A DNA stretch of 64,000 nt from Trileptium ribeirensis (taxonomy: Eukaryota; Nematoda; Enoplea; Enoplida; Thoracostomopsidae): assembly GCA_030248225.1 (NCBI GenBank), contig JASANE010029130.1, positions 1 to 64,000 on the forward strand. The letters run 5' to 3'. The translations under genes and the position numbers were made by a program. Below the pieces are notes generated by a model, which was not told where the DNA came from, searched no databases, and worked only from the letters and a program-made list of their open reading frames with translations. The first letter of the stretch is position 1. Every line of letters begins with the position of its first letter. Positions 33,596 through 44,332 of the stretch are shown in pieces.

Positions 33596-34907
33596 TCCAT
33601 TATAATAATTGTTGTTTTCTTTTGCTAGGCATATTTGATATTTCTCTGCGCTTATGTAATAAGTTTTGACGTATTTCCTAATATATTGCTCGTGTTTCGA
33701 GTTGCAAATTTGCAATTTAGTAATCGCTAATATAGTATTTTATAATATATAAAATAAGTATAACGTTGCAATAATTTGCTTTCAAGCGACCATTTATATT
33801 GCATTCTACAAACTACAAACATTGTTTTCGTGCATCAGTGTCGAAAACACAAAATATTTTACGCTCGGACAAGTTCATTTTACTATCCTTTAAATATTTT
33901 GCTCTGATAGTTAAGCAAATTTAGAAAACAATATGAACGAAACTTATTTGTCGTATTCGTTTCATGAGAAAAAATATTTAACTCTTAATCATTTTCGACG
34001 TTTGAACGCCATTTTGCCGCAAATTCCATTTCCTCAAATTTTTCCGCAAATGATTTTTAAATAAACAAAATGACGATTTACGGATTTATTAAATTTTAAA
34101 CTTAACCAATTTCAAATATGGGAACAGCGAACATTGCAATTTGTAATTGTAACATGCATTATTAAATTCCAGTGCGGTTATATATTCGCTTCCTTTGCTA
34201 GGTCTAATAAGGAACCGAGCAAAAGCTGTTAAGATTGCTCAGCTGTTGAGGACGCTTCAAGCATCCGAAACCGCTGGCTTCAATTCCTCTTGCCGACTCC
34301 AATTCTACAGATTTTTAAGGTCAACCGGAAATAGGAGTACTGTTGGAACTAAGTCTGTTTTTAGCATTGCTTTACATATTAAAATTTATTATTTGATATT
34401 TAATTTTTTCTTTAAATGTATTTTTACCAACGCAATAATAAGCATACATGGACGAAGTCCGGGGTCTTCCCAGTGGACATAGATGGTGCTTCGAGGGGTC
34501 ATCAGGCGAGGATAAGTTATCGAAATTTTTTGGTACGCAAAATTTTTCCTATTCCCTTGCAAATTTCCCCCTAGCTTTTGTAATTTTCTCCAATTTTGAA
34601 CAATTTTCTCCGATTTTTACAACTTCTTCCCATTTTTTCAAATTTCACCCCAATTTTTGTACATTATTCCGTGTTTTTGCGTACTTGTCAAAATTTTTCT
34701 TCTAAGAGGTGAGCCCCTGAGAGATCGAGCTACTTCCCTCGCCAGAAGGAACGTCGTATGGCCCGAGTGGGGTTCGAACCTGTGGGGTACCTCTTCCTAT
34801 GAGTACGTATGATAATAGTACTGTGAAAGATCCTCAATATCACGTTAAGCAATACTCAGTAATTCACACTGGCTGCTACAGCGGAGTACTGTGAGTATAT
34901 ATGCTCG
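33596..34907. other. AT-rich flank of the LTR retrotransposon
   Basis: No gene recognised. About 34530-34700 is T-rich with phrases such as AATTTTCTCC recurring every ~20 bp. At 34771-34781 a GGGGTTCGAACC palindrome resembles a tRNA B box, but no matching A box or cloverleaf is visible. This sequence directly borders the 3' LTR and does not continue the OTU reading frame found at the other LTR. Confidence 0.3.
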
Positions 34908-35112
34908 TGTTAGAATTACTGCGCTTCAATTATAACGCTATATTGGAGCATCAAAAAACAAGACGGTGGAGCAAACCTTCCGTAGCGAACACATCACAAC
35001 AAGTGACAACACTCAAACACACAATGTTCAGTTCTGTCCAGTTTATGCAAATTATCAAGCTAATCAAAAGCTTCTTCAACTAGCAGCACACACTGCCCAC
35101 ACGCTTGTAACA
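34908..35112 (-). repeat. 3' LTR (205 bp)
   Basis: On the minus strand it runs TGTTACAAGC...TTCTAACA, with TGTTA/TAACA inverted ends. It is identical to the 5' LTR over the shared part except T/G at 34951. It follows directly after the polypurine tract. Confidence 0.9.
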
Positions 35113-35127
35113 CGTCCCTCCTCCGGC
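35113..35127 (-). promoter_or_regulatory. Polypurine tract
   Basis: The minus strand reads GCCGGAGGAGGGACG directly before the TGTTAC start of the 3' LTR, the expected place for the plus-strand primer. The stop codon of the NADAR-SGNH ORF (35127-35129) touches it. Confidence 0.8.
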
Positions 35128-36446
35128 TAGAAACGACCCCGTTTCAAGAATCGACCATAGCGAGACACAAAAGACGAACGATTCCGATGACCGGTCCGAC
35201 GGTTCTGATGACCTGGATAAATGCGACGACGTCTCTGAGAACCAGAGGCCTTACGATTTTGATAATGTCTCTGAGAACCAGAGGCATTCAGATTATGTCT
35301 CTGAAAACCAGAGGCATGCTGACTACTGTTCAAGGCATAGGTCACAAACCGAAGCTTTGAAAAAAACGTTGTCCATGCTGTCCATAGTTCTGTGAACCCG
35401 GCGTGATTGACGTGGAAATAGTTCCGACCCTCGAATAAGCGTGGACGAACGGCGCCAGTCGTATCATCGAAAAAAACCAAACTGAAAGAGCGCGCCATGT
35501 TGACTAGTTGAAATTGCGGCGCTTGAAAATGTCGCATGAACTCACCCTCAATGTACAAGTTGAACCGCTCGATTGACGGAACGTCTTCATGCGGAAATGG
35601 CAAACTGAGGAGCACTCGCGTTTGTCCTCGTGATTCCATGAAGTCGTGAAGGACGTCTCGCAAACGGGCCCATTCAGATTGCCATTCATGCTCTGGGCGT
35701 TGCGCGATGTTAACACCAGCGTTGATTATGACATAGCGATACATGCTTGGACGGGTTAGGACGTAGTTACGAAATTGCACAGCGAGCTCGTTGAATTTCG
35801 CCCCGGAAATTGCGCAAACCGAACCGTTTTCGATTGACTTAACGTGTCGGCACTGAGAATCCGATAAAAGAAGAACGCTGCGTTCGTTAGCGTCCGATTG
35901 CATAACGAAATCGGATAGAAGCGTTCGAACACTAAAGCGAGGACGTACATTACCCGCATGCCAGTCTTGAACTAGCCGATGGAGAACGGAACCATATAGA
36001 TTGTATCCAGAAGGGATACGATCTGGATACCGCCGTAAATAATTTTCAGACATTCCGGTTGTCCATACAAAGTCGTTGTGACCAGACGGAACCAAAAATT
36101 GTGTATGCTCGGCGGAAGCGGCTTCAATGTGTTGGCGGAAGTCGTTGCATTCGATTGCCAAGTGAGCCGCAATAGCGTAGTAGACCTCAGAAGCTGTATC
36201 CATGATCCATTCTGTTGAAAGTGTTATGCCCAATTGCAGCGCCATGGCTTTCACCACACTCGGGTTGTTTGTAACCGACGTTGAAAATAATTTTTCCGCG
36301 ACGGCACACTCTCTGTGTTGTTCAATGCAAACAAACCAGAATGCCTGCTCGATAGACACGAAATTGGGAAGAGCTGGATCAAGGCTAAACGACCGCTCGT
36401 AGTGTCGCGATAGTGGGTGACTTTGAGCGATAATAATGCGCTGCAT
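35127..36446 (-). CDS. NADAR-like plus SGNH/GDSL-like fusion protein in env position
   Basis: A 439-residue ORF lies 148 nt after the pol stop. Residues ~1-165 match the NADAR (YbiA-like) pattern: PLSRHY, a SIEQAF helix, VKAMALQLG, FRQHIEAA, FLVPSGHNDFVWTTGM and GYNLYGSVLHRLVQDW. NADAR enzymes act on ADP-ribose conjugates, and some were reported to remove ADP-ribose from guanine. Residues ~188-362 look like an SGNH hydrolase: LLLSDSQ (Ser near 197), INAGVN (Asn near 242) and HVNHAGF (His345 or His348), though the usual Asp before the His appears to be Asn342. Residues ~375-439 are strongly basic with three ASG(F/S)QR repeats, perhaps RNA-binding or a nuclear signal. No signal peptide or membrane segment is visible, so this is not an envelope protein. 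Both domain calls rest on motif recognition, the NADAR call being stronger. Confidence 0.75.
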   Translation of the reverse strand: MQRIIIAQSHPLSRHYERSFSLDPALPNFVSIEQAFWFVCIEQHRECAVAEKLFSTSVTNNPSVVKAMALQLGITLSTEWIMDTASEVYYAIAAHLAIECNDFRQHIEAASAEHTQFLVPSGHNDFVWTTGMSENYLRRYPDRIPSGYNLYGSVLHRLVQDWHAGNVRPRFSVRTLLSDFVMQSDANERSVLLLSDSQCRHVKSIENGSVCAISGAKFNELAVQFRNYVLTRPSMYRYVIINAGVNIAQRPEHEWQSEWARLRDVLHDFMESRGQTRVLLSLPFPHEDVPSIERFNLYIEGEFMRHFQAPQFQLVNMARSFSLVFFDDTTGAVRPRLFEGRNYFHVNHAGFTELWTAWTTFFSKLRFVTYALNSSQHASGFQRHNLNASGSQRHYQNRKASGSQRRRRIYPGHQNRRTGHRNRSSFVSRYGRFLKRGRF

Positions 36447-36449
36447 GAC

Positions 36450-36459
36450 CTGAAGAGTA
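36450..36459 (-). promoter_or_regulatory. Candidate splice acceptor for the NADAR-SGNH ORF
   Basis: The minus strand reads TACTCTTCAG|GTC-ATG, so an acceptor lies three bases before the ORF's first ATG. This suggests expression from a spliced mRNA rather than by readthrough from pol. Confidence 0.5.
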
Positions 36460-36594
36460 ATATTTCACTTTTGCATTAATCTGAACTTAATAGTAATTAT
36501 TAATAAAAAAAACTCAGTAAGACAGTAGTAGAAGTTCAAACTGAAACTAACAACTCATAAGAACTACGAATTGTTTTTTCCCACGAAGAAAGCT

Positions 36595-39500
36595 TTACAA
36601 GAACTGAAAGCCCTGTCGATTACGCGGACGCGACCTGTATTTACCAGTTTGTTGTTGACTCACAGTAGGCGAATCATTGTCATTGCTCTTCGAGTGCCAA
36701 GTGCATAGTTCGAAACAAGGTTTCAACCGATTATGATGCACCCATTCCGCTCGTCCAACTCCGATTGCTGGTGCAACATGAAAGTTGCTTCGACGCTTGT
36801 CATGCTCAATTATCCTAAACGGTCCTAACCATTTGTGAATAAGCTTGTGACACAGTCCGGGTTTTACCACAGGATTATATACGCAAACACGATCGCCAAC
36901 TACGTAATTATTAACTTTTGATCGACGCTCATACTCATCTTTCATTCGCTTTTTCGACGCCGCCAAATGGCTCGTTGCCAGCTCTCGAGCAATGTAGGCT
37001 TGCGCTTGAACGTTCATCATATAATTCTCCGCATCAATGTATGTGGTAGCTGGGCGTACTACTCCCAGGCTGAGCGGTAGGATAGGGTCTCTGGTATGCA
37101 CCAGTTCGAAAGGGGAAAATTTCGTGCTTTCTTGGGTAGCCGTATTGTATGCAAACACGACATGTGGCAAAAACTTGTCCCAATCACGATGACTTTGGTC
37201 CACATACATCCTCAGCAACTGCTCAACCGTTCTGTTCCACCGTTCCACCAATCCTTGCGATTGTGGGTGATAAGCAGTTGAACTAGCTGACGTCGTACCT
37301 GTCAGTTCACAAATGCTTTGAAACAGTTTCGACATAAAATTAGGACCTTGATCATGTCGAATGATCCTCGGTGCACCGTGACGGCATACTACTCGTTCAA
37401 TGAAATGCATGGCCACCACATCTGCTGTTTGCTTCGGTACGGCTACGGCTTCCACATACTTTGTGAAATCGTCAATGAACACAATGACGTAACGGTTTCC
37501 ACTGAGCGTTTGTGATAGTTCCAGGACATCGACAACGATGCTTTCGAATGGAGCCGATAGAGGCAACGGCAACAAGAGTTCCCTCGCTTTCTCTGGTGGA
37601 TCCTTCCCTGTTTGACAGCGCTCACAACTTCGACAGTATCTCATAACATCTTGACGCATGGTCGGCCAAAAGAAATCTTTCTTCATTCGATCGTATGTTC
37701 TAGCAAATGCCATGTGACCACCAATCGAAGAATCGTGTACGACTTTTAAAAGTTCTTTGACCATTGACGACGGCACAGCAACCCTCAGTGATTTCTCACT
37801 TTTCCTCATGAGGCGCCCTGATTCCAGCTGGTAGTTATCCGCTTCCCGAAGTACCTGATGTTGGTGCTCATCAGATGGAAGTTCTCCTTTTTCAAGAAAC
37901 GATATGATTGGTGCATAAATATGATCTGCTTTCTGTGCAGATGCTAAGGTTTCGAGTTCGACATTCGAAACCATGTGCTCAGCGTCTTGAACCTGAATAC
38001 CCTTTTCAGCAGTGGAGGTGCTACAGAGGCGTGACAAGTAGTCAGCATTTTTGTTGTCCTTACCCTTTTTATATCGCACTTTTATCGTTTCACCTTGTAG
38101 CAATGTAAACCACCGACCAACTTTCTTCGTAGAATTCCTTCCCGATAAGATGTGTTGCAAAGGTTGGTGATCAGTAACGAGCTCAAACTCCAAACCGTGA
38201 ATATACGGCTTAAACGCTGTAATGCCGTACACAATGGCCAAGGCTTCCCTGTCTATTGTGCTGTCAGATTTATTCAGACCACGGCTTGCAAACGCAATAG
38301 GATGTTCCTTGCCATTAACAGTCTGAGAAAGAACAGCACCAAGTCCAGTAGCACTTGCGTCAACTTGCACAACAAATGGAAGGTCAAATCGTGGATACAT
38401 CAGTATAGGAGTTGTGCAGAGCATTTTCTTCAAAGTTTCTGCGGCTTTTTGAGATTGCGGTGTCCATTGAAACCTGTTTTCTTTCCGCAGTAATGCGTTT
38501 AGTGTTGAAGCGATGGTTGCAAAATCTTTGATGAATCGCCGATAATATGAAAACATGCCAAGCATTGTTCGTACATCATCCACTGACTGTGGTGTTGGTG
38601 CATCAAGTACAGCAGAAACCTTAGTTGGGTTTGGTTTGATTCCGTCGGCAGAGACCACATAACCAAGGTAACTTAATTCTGGTTTAGCAAACTCGCATTT
38701 TGATAACTTCAGTTTTAAATTGTGTTGTCGCACGCGGCCAAACACCTCATTCAAATCGTGCAGATGTTGATCAAACCTAGATGACATTATAAGGATGTCA
38801 TCCAGGTACACCAGACAAGATTTACCTTGTAGGCCGGTAAGCACACATGCCATTAGTCGTTGGAATGTTGCAGGCGCGTTACATAAACCGAAAGGCATGA
38901 CAAGAAACTCATAAAGGCCGTCTGGAGTTAAAAATGCTGTTTTAGATTTATCGTGTGGCTCCATACCGACTTGCCAATATCCAGCACGAAGATCGAGAGA
39001 ACTGAAATATTTCTTCCCATGCATCGAATCCAAAATGTCGTCTATGCGTGGCAACGGATACTCGTCCCTTTTTGTAACAGCATTCAGCTTTCTGTAATCT
39101 ACACAGAATCTCCAGTTGCCATCTTTCTTCTTAACCAAAACTACTGGTGATGCCCAAGGCGAATTTGATGGCTCAATCACATTGTCATGAAGCATTTCAT
39201 CAACCTGCTCTTTGATAACCCGACGATGAGCAAACGGAACCCTTCGCAACGGTTGCTTAATAGGAGCGCTCGTTCCAGTATTGATTCCATGCGTCACTCC
39301 CGTTGCACGGCCAATATCACGATTTCCACTGGCAAAGACATCGGCGTTCTCTTCCAACAGGATCATCAATCGGTGCCGTTCGTCATCACAAAGCGTATCG
39401 CGTCCAATGTTAGCTTCCTGCTTTATTTTCAAGCTGTTTGGTCGAGTTGCTTGAGCAATAGATATGCTTCGAGGCACTGAGTATTGGGACACCCATCCAA

Positions 39501-42500
39501 CCGTTGAATTTTCATACATAGAACGAGGTTCAAGACTCACGTTCACAACTTCTACCGGCACAATATTTTGATCCTTCGATACGAGCGTGTGAGCTGACAA
39601 AATTTGTCCGTCGCAGTATTTTGGCTCAAACAAATACTGTTCATTCTCATTTGAGCGATTTGGAGAGTTGACATGTCCTGATACAAACATACGAGTGCGA
39701 GGAGGTATTAGAACCGTTTTTATTAAACGAACTGGCACTCGGTTATCTTTCTGGACGTCCACATTGTTGCAAGCACTGATTGCCGGAGTTACTCCAAGAT
39801 AGTTGTAGATTAGTTGAGAGACACCCCAACTATCGAGTATATCTTGTCCGATGACAAGCTCGTGTGAGTAACTTCGTGGTACAACGTAGACTTTATGCCT
39901 TATTTTCCGTCTGCCCAAATTGATGTCAACCTCCAGAGAACCCAGAAGTTCCAGTTTAGATTTATTCAATACCACTGCTTGTATATCAGCACGAGATACA
40001 ATAGCTCGAGGTGACAGAACGCCATCTCTCAACAAGCTAATCTGAGCGCCAGTATCCAACAAAGCATGTATTCTTCTGCCATTAACAAACGCTTCAGCAA
40101 CCAATTTGTCGCAAGATGCTTGCCGCGCGTGTACCACTGAAACTTCAGTTGTCGTTAGTTTGTATTGTTTAGGCGGCGACCATGGATTTCCAGACACAAT
40201 GCAACCCAATCCATAACAATAATTATGTAGTGCTTTAAAAACTTCGGCTGCAGATGACAGCTTTTCAATATCCGCTATCAAAATCATAGCTCGGCGTGCT
40301 CGAGTAAGAGCCACATTCAAACGCCGCTTATCCTGCAAGAAACCTGCTGACCTGAGATCTGCCTTAACAAAACTGACAATTATAATATCTTTTTCTGAAC
40401 CTTGAAATCGATCAATGGTGCTCACATCAACATCATCACCCATGGTATGTTGGCGTAGCAAAGAATTGATTAGCAATGCTTGCGCACGATACGGCGTGAT
40501 GACACCAATTTCTTCTGGTTGTACGTTCATTCGATTTATCAGGGCTAGTACCGATTCAACTACCGCATGAGCTTCGGTTTCGTTAAAATAACTCGTTCCA
40601 TTTGATTCCCGTTGACTGGAAGATGGTATATCCCACATCATTAACGATGAACCAGTTGGCAGATCATGAATGAACTTGTGTCGAGCACTATGAGACAGCT
40701 TATCATAGTAAAACGTGTGATTGCTGAATTGAGCAATAATCGCAGGCATGCGATATTGTTGGTTAAGCACAATCGGCCTTACTCCACAATTAATAGCCGT
40801 TTCCATGATTGATATACTTAGGCCACCATCGCGAGCGTCTTTGCTGAAAACAGTAGGTCTCAACTGTTTTTGATCTCCCACCAGAACAATTTTTGTTGGA
40901 AAGTGATTCATTATGGGAACCAACGCTTCAGGGACAGTACACTGTGCCGCTTCATCTACAAACAATATATTCACTGTCAATTGAGTTCGTTTGAGAATTG
41001 ATTGGCCTGCTCCATGCACAGTACAGCATATGACATCAGCCCGTTTGAGAACTTTCAATCTAAGTTTACCCCTTTGTTCGTTGTAGCCGTCCAGCTCTGC
41101 AGCTGTTAGATTGTTTGCCACGAAGCGTTCATGTAATTCACAAAATGGCAAACCCCCTTCTCTGACAGCAAGGTAGTCTAGACTTACATCACGCAGAGAA
41201 CCAACGGTATCCATCATTGTTGAATAAATCCGTACGACTTTAGTTTTGGCATCTTTTGTTCGAACTAATTGAAGTGTTGCAGCATCAACTCCGGCATTGG
41301 ATGGTGAACAGACAAGAACTGTCGCTCGTGGGTGCATTGCTAAATAAGCATTCACCGTAATTGCTAATGTATAAGTTTTACCAGTTCCAGGTGGACCCTG
41401 AATGACTGTAAATTTATTAACACAGGCTGTTTTCAGCGCAACAACGTTCAACTTGTGCGGGTTGGCGTTAAAATGAACTGACTCGATGGATCCCTCAGAC
41501 ATTTCATGGATTTTGGCGACGCTAGGGAACTTTTGATCTATACAAGAAAAGTGAGGTGGCAGCACAACGTCACTCTGCGCAATGATGTCGATGGCTTTCA
41601 GCTGACGGTGATAAGGGTCATAATCAGGATCAATCATTGCCACGATATCAGGCAGTGTAAACAGATGTGAAGTCATTTCAGCATTCATCTTCCTTGACGA
41701 CGTTGTCGAATCTGGGAGCAAAATTTCCACATCAATAGTTTTACTATCACGGCACTGCTTTAATGTTGCAACAGCTCGTAGAAACACCATTTTGTTATTT
41801 GGATCAATGAGTTTCAGCCTATCCGACACTGCGCAATCAAAACCAGTAATTCTCGCAAATTTTCTTACATTATTCACATCCCATATGACGGTCACGGTTG
41901 TTTCAGTAGCAAAACTTCGTTTCAGCTGTTCGTCTGCTTCCGAATTCAAGCATGCCAAATACTTGTTCTGAAAATGATGTTTCCATTTTTCTAAGGTCAT
42001 GTTATTCTTTATTTCGACGTTGCAAACTTGTTTGTTTGCTTTATTGTCCAACAGGCGACTGTACACAACAGTGATCTCTGGTTCCGGATCTGTATTTTCT
42101 AGTTTAGCTATAGCTGCAAGTACGTCGTTTTGTTTTTCAAACGTTTGAGAAGCAAACGTATGACGCATAAGAAGGTTATTGACAACATTCAGTGGCATCA
42201 TTGCAGCAAGACGTAGCAAAACTAACTGATACAATCGACGTTGAGCTGAATTTTTGTCGAATCCCATTCCTTCGAACTGTTGGTCCCCTACATTTAACCG
42301 TGCCACGACAAACATTGGACAGCTAGACCGCTTCTTGAATTCCAGCCATTTAATGCGAGACGCTAGAGAACCCGCTCCTTTAATACCATGCTGCACAACA
42401 ACATCTCGAAACCCAGGCAAACTAACTGCATCATTGAGCACACTTATTGAACTGGCTTCCGGTTTCCACACAGTTTGAATGCTTTGCGTTACTTGTTCTT

Positions 42501-43690
42501 CACTGCTACGAACTTCATCACTAGGTGCCGGAAGCTGCTGGACAGCGTCAACCATACTAACTGTACGCTGATTGTAGTTGTGCCCACCATTTCGCCAATT
42601 CCCACGTCCATTCCACGCTTGTGTACGATTTCTTGTACCCCAAGTACCACGGCTGTTTCGATCGTCGTTCAGCCGATAGCACTCATTACGTACATGTCCT
42701 AGTTTGTGGCAATTTGAGCAAAATCTGTCATTATAATTATGATTTTGCATGTTTCCACGACCTCTGAAACTATGATCGTGAGGGCGGTTGTTCATTCCGA
42801 AGTCGCGCGTTTCCGAGCGAACGACACGTTCAAGGCGATCCAAACGATGGTTGACATTCCCATTATACCCACGAGAAACAGCAGCATTAACCTCTGCCGC
42901 AGCGGGGCTAATCTTCTCTAGTCGTTCTACGCGGTCACATAATGTTGCAACATCCGATGGCTTCACTGTGCTTGTTTCAGATACCGATACCTGCCCTATG
43001 GATTCACCATAAGCAGAAGACTTCACAGCCTGATTATATACTTGCTTTTCACTAAATATGCGCTCAGCTGTTCGCACGGTATCATCAAACGTTTCGGGTT
43101 CACGCCGCATCACTTCCCACATCAGCCACGGCTGTAGACCACTTATAAAATAGCGCCTTACCTCTTTATTTAGCAAATCACCAGTCAATGTTCCAAATGC
43201 AGATTTGGCTAATTCTAACAATTCATGACTAAATTGCATAATGCTTTCCGAAGGCTTCTGCTTGCGGGTAGAAAGCATTAGCGCATACATATCAGCATTG
43301 TGTAGCTTATATGTTTTACCCATGGCTTCAACCATAGCACTGTATGATATGCGGTAAGTCCGCATCAAAAGACTCATAGGTTGCCAGCGCAGGATCCTCA
43401 AGAAAACCAACGATTTTCCGGGCCTTTTCCTCCTGCGTCCACCCGTGATATTGCGCTTTCGCCTCATACAAACGTATCCATTTACTGAATGCAATCGACC
43501 CTGGCTCCCCAGTAAATTGAACCAACCTATTAGAACTCTTATCAGAAACATCAGATCCCTCTTTAGTTTGAACAATTTCTAACTTGTCCGTTAGTTCCTT
43601 ATTACTACGCAAAAGAGCAGCATTGTCATTTTCTAATGCTTCCAGGCGTCTTAAAATAGCACGCATGTCACGCTCTTCTTTAACGTCCAT
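36595..43690 (-). CDS. gag-helicase-pol polyprotein with one frame break in gag
   Basis: Replication polyprotein. Gag starts at the ATG at 43690 with a coiled coil (residues ~8-40). A +1 frame break follows at ~43346, after which one open frame of more than 2,200 codons runs to 36595. Residue numbers below count from 43575 in that long frame, whose first ~76 codons are out-of-frame noise. Domains: CCHC knuckle C-x2-C-x4-H-x4-C (286-299); possible dsRBD-like segment (~385-460); SF1 helicase with GPPGTGKT (727-734), DEAAQ (874-878), GDQKQLRP (900-907), QQYRM, TPYRAQ, RFQGSEKD and NVALTRARR (to ~1100); retropepsin DTG (1174-1176); RT with YLDD (1590-1593); RNase H D1739/E1777/D1802/D1845; integrase zinc-binding H1947/H1954 with CRSCERC, D2016/D2075/E2111 (35-residue spacing), and a GPF module (~2251). 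HDQG replaces the usual SDQG. The frame break may be a real mutation or a base error. A programmed shift inside gag would be unusual. Confidence 0.93.
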
Positions 43691-44013
43691 TTTTTTATAC
43701 TACCATATAATAAGCAATGTTACGTAACAACAACCAAAACAAGCATGCGCTTGACCCACCAAAAATATAGCTTGACACGGCTTTAAAACTGTTCAGGTTT
43801 CAATGAATGAATAAATGAATCAGGTTGCACCTGTAGAATGCAAATTTGGATTATCCAAATTTAATAAAACAAATAGCTAATGTATCTATTTGGAGAACCC
43901 AAATAATACAACAAGCTATTTATACCGAATTTCACAAATTTGGCGAACCCAAATTTTACAACCATAAACTATATATTTACTGATAATGCCCCTCCAGTAA
44001 AACAAAAACTTTT

Positions 44014-44020
44014 ACTTACG
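44014..44020 (-). promoter_or_regulatory. Candidate subgenomic splice donor in the leader
   Basis: A consensus donor AAAAC|GTAAGT lies on the minus strand between the primer-binding site and the gag start. Paired with the acceptor at 36450-36451 it would remove gag-pol and deliver the downstream ORF, as gypsy does for env. Confidence 0.5.
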
Positions 44021-44088
44021 TTTTCCACGTATAACAAAGTCGCCAAATAAGATGAAGAAACTTGTATGCACAAGTACAGTAGCGACTG

Positions 44089-44105
44089 TCTCGGTGGGAC
44101 CTCCA
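44089..44105 (-). promoter_or_regulatory. Primer-binding site, tRNA-Gln
   Basis: Immediately inside the 5' LTR the minus strand reads TGGAGGTCCCACCGAGA. Its complement, TCTCGGTGGGACCTCCA, fits the 3' end of an animal tRNA-Gln (acceptor UGGGACC, discriminator U, CCA), which would prime minus-strand DNA synthesis. Confidence 0.85.
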
Positions 44106-44332
44106 ATTACTGCGCTTCAATTATAACGCTATGAATTACTGCGCTTCAATTATAACGCTATATTGGAGCAGCAAAAAACAAGACGGTGGAGCAAACCTTC
44201 CGTAGCGAACACATCACAACAAGTGACAACACTCAAACACACAATGTTCAGTTCTGTCCAGTTTATGCAAATTATCAAGCTAATCAAAAGCTTCTTCAAC
44301 TAGCAGCACACACTGCCCACACGCTTGTAACA
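44106..44332 (-). repeat. 5' LTR (227 bp) with a 29-bp internal duplication
   Basis: Begins TGTTACAAGC on the minus strand at 44332. Near its inner end a 29-bp unit (ATTACTGCGCTTCAATTATA as the plus-strand start, at 44106 and 44135) is tandemly duplicated, and the terminal TGTTAGA present in the other LTR is missing next to the primer-binding site. The size difference (227 versus 205) is exactly +29 and -7. Confidence 0.9.

Larger units (their letters stand above)
34908..44332 (-). mobile_element. Ty3/gypsy-type LTR retrotransposon carrying helicase, NADAR and SGNH cargo
   Basis: A 9.4-kb element on the minus strand. Order 5'-3' on the minus strand: LTR (44332-44106), tRNA-Gln primer-binding site, leader with a GTAAGT donor, gag, CCHC knuckle, SF1 helicase, retropepsin, reverse transcriptase, RNase H, integrase with GPF module, then a second ORF (NADAR-SGNH), polypurine tract and LTR (35112-34908). 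RT-RH-IN order and RT motifs place it in the Ty3/gypsy group. The LTRs differ at one position (34951/44171) in the ~198 shared bases, so it inserted recently. Oddities: a +1 frame break in gag, a 29-bp duplication in the 5' LTR, and no target-site duplication (GCTCG on the left, GATGT on the right). The helicase between gag and protease and the NADAR-SGNH ORF are not standard for this superfamily. Confidence 0.95.

Noticed and set aside
34766..34800. GGGGTTCGAACC as part of a tRNA gene
   Set aside because: No A box at a suitable distance on either strand and no cloverleaf. The match is a short palindrome.
35127..36446. Reading the second retrotransposon ORF as an envelope gene
   Set aside because: No signal peptide, transmembrane segment or furin-like site. 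The motifs fit NADAR and SGNH instead.
37096..43012. Several plus-strand ORFs of 60-113 codons across the retrotransposon
   Set aside because: They are antisense shadows of the conserved minus-strand polyprotein.
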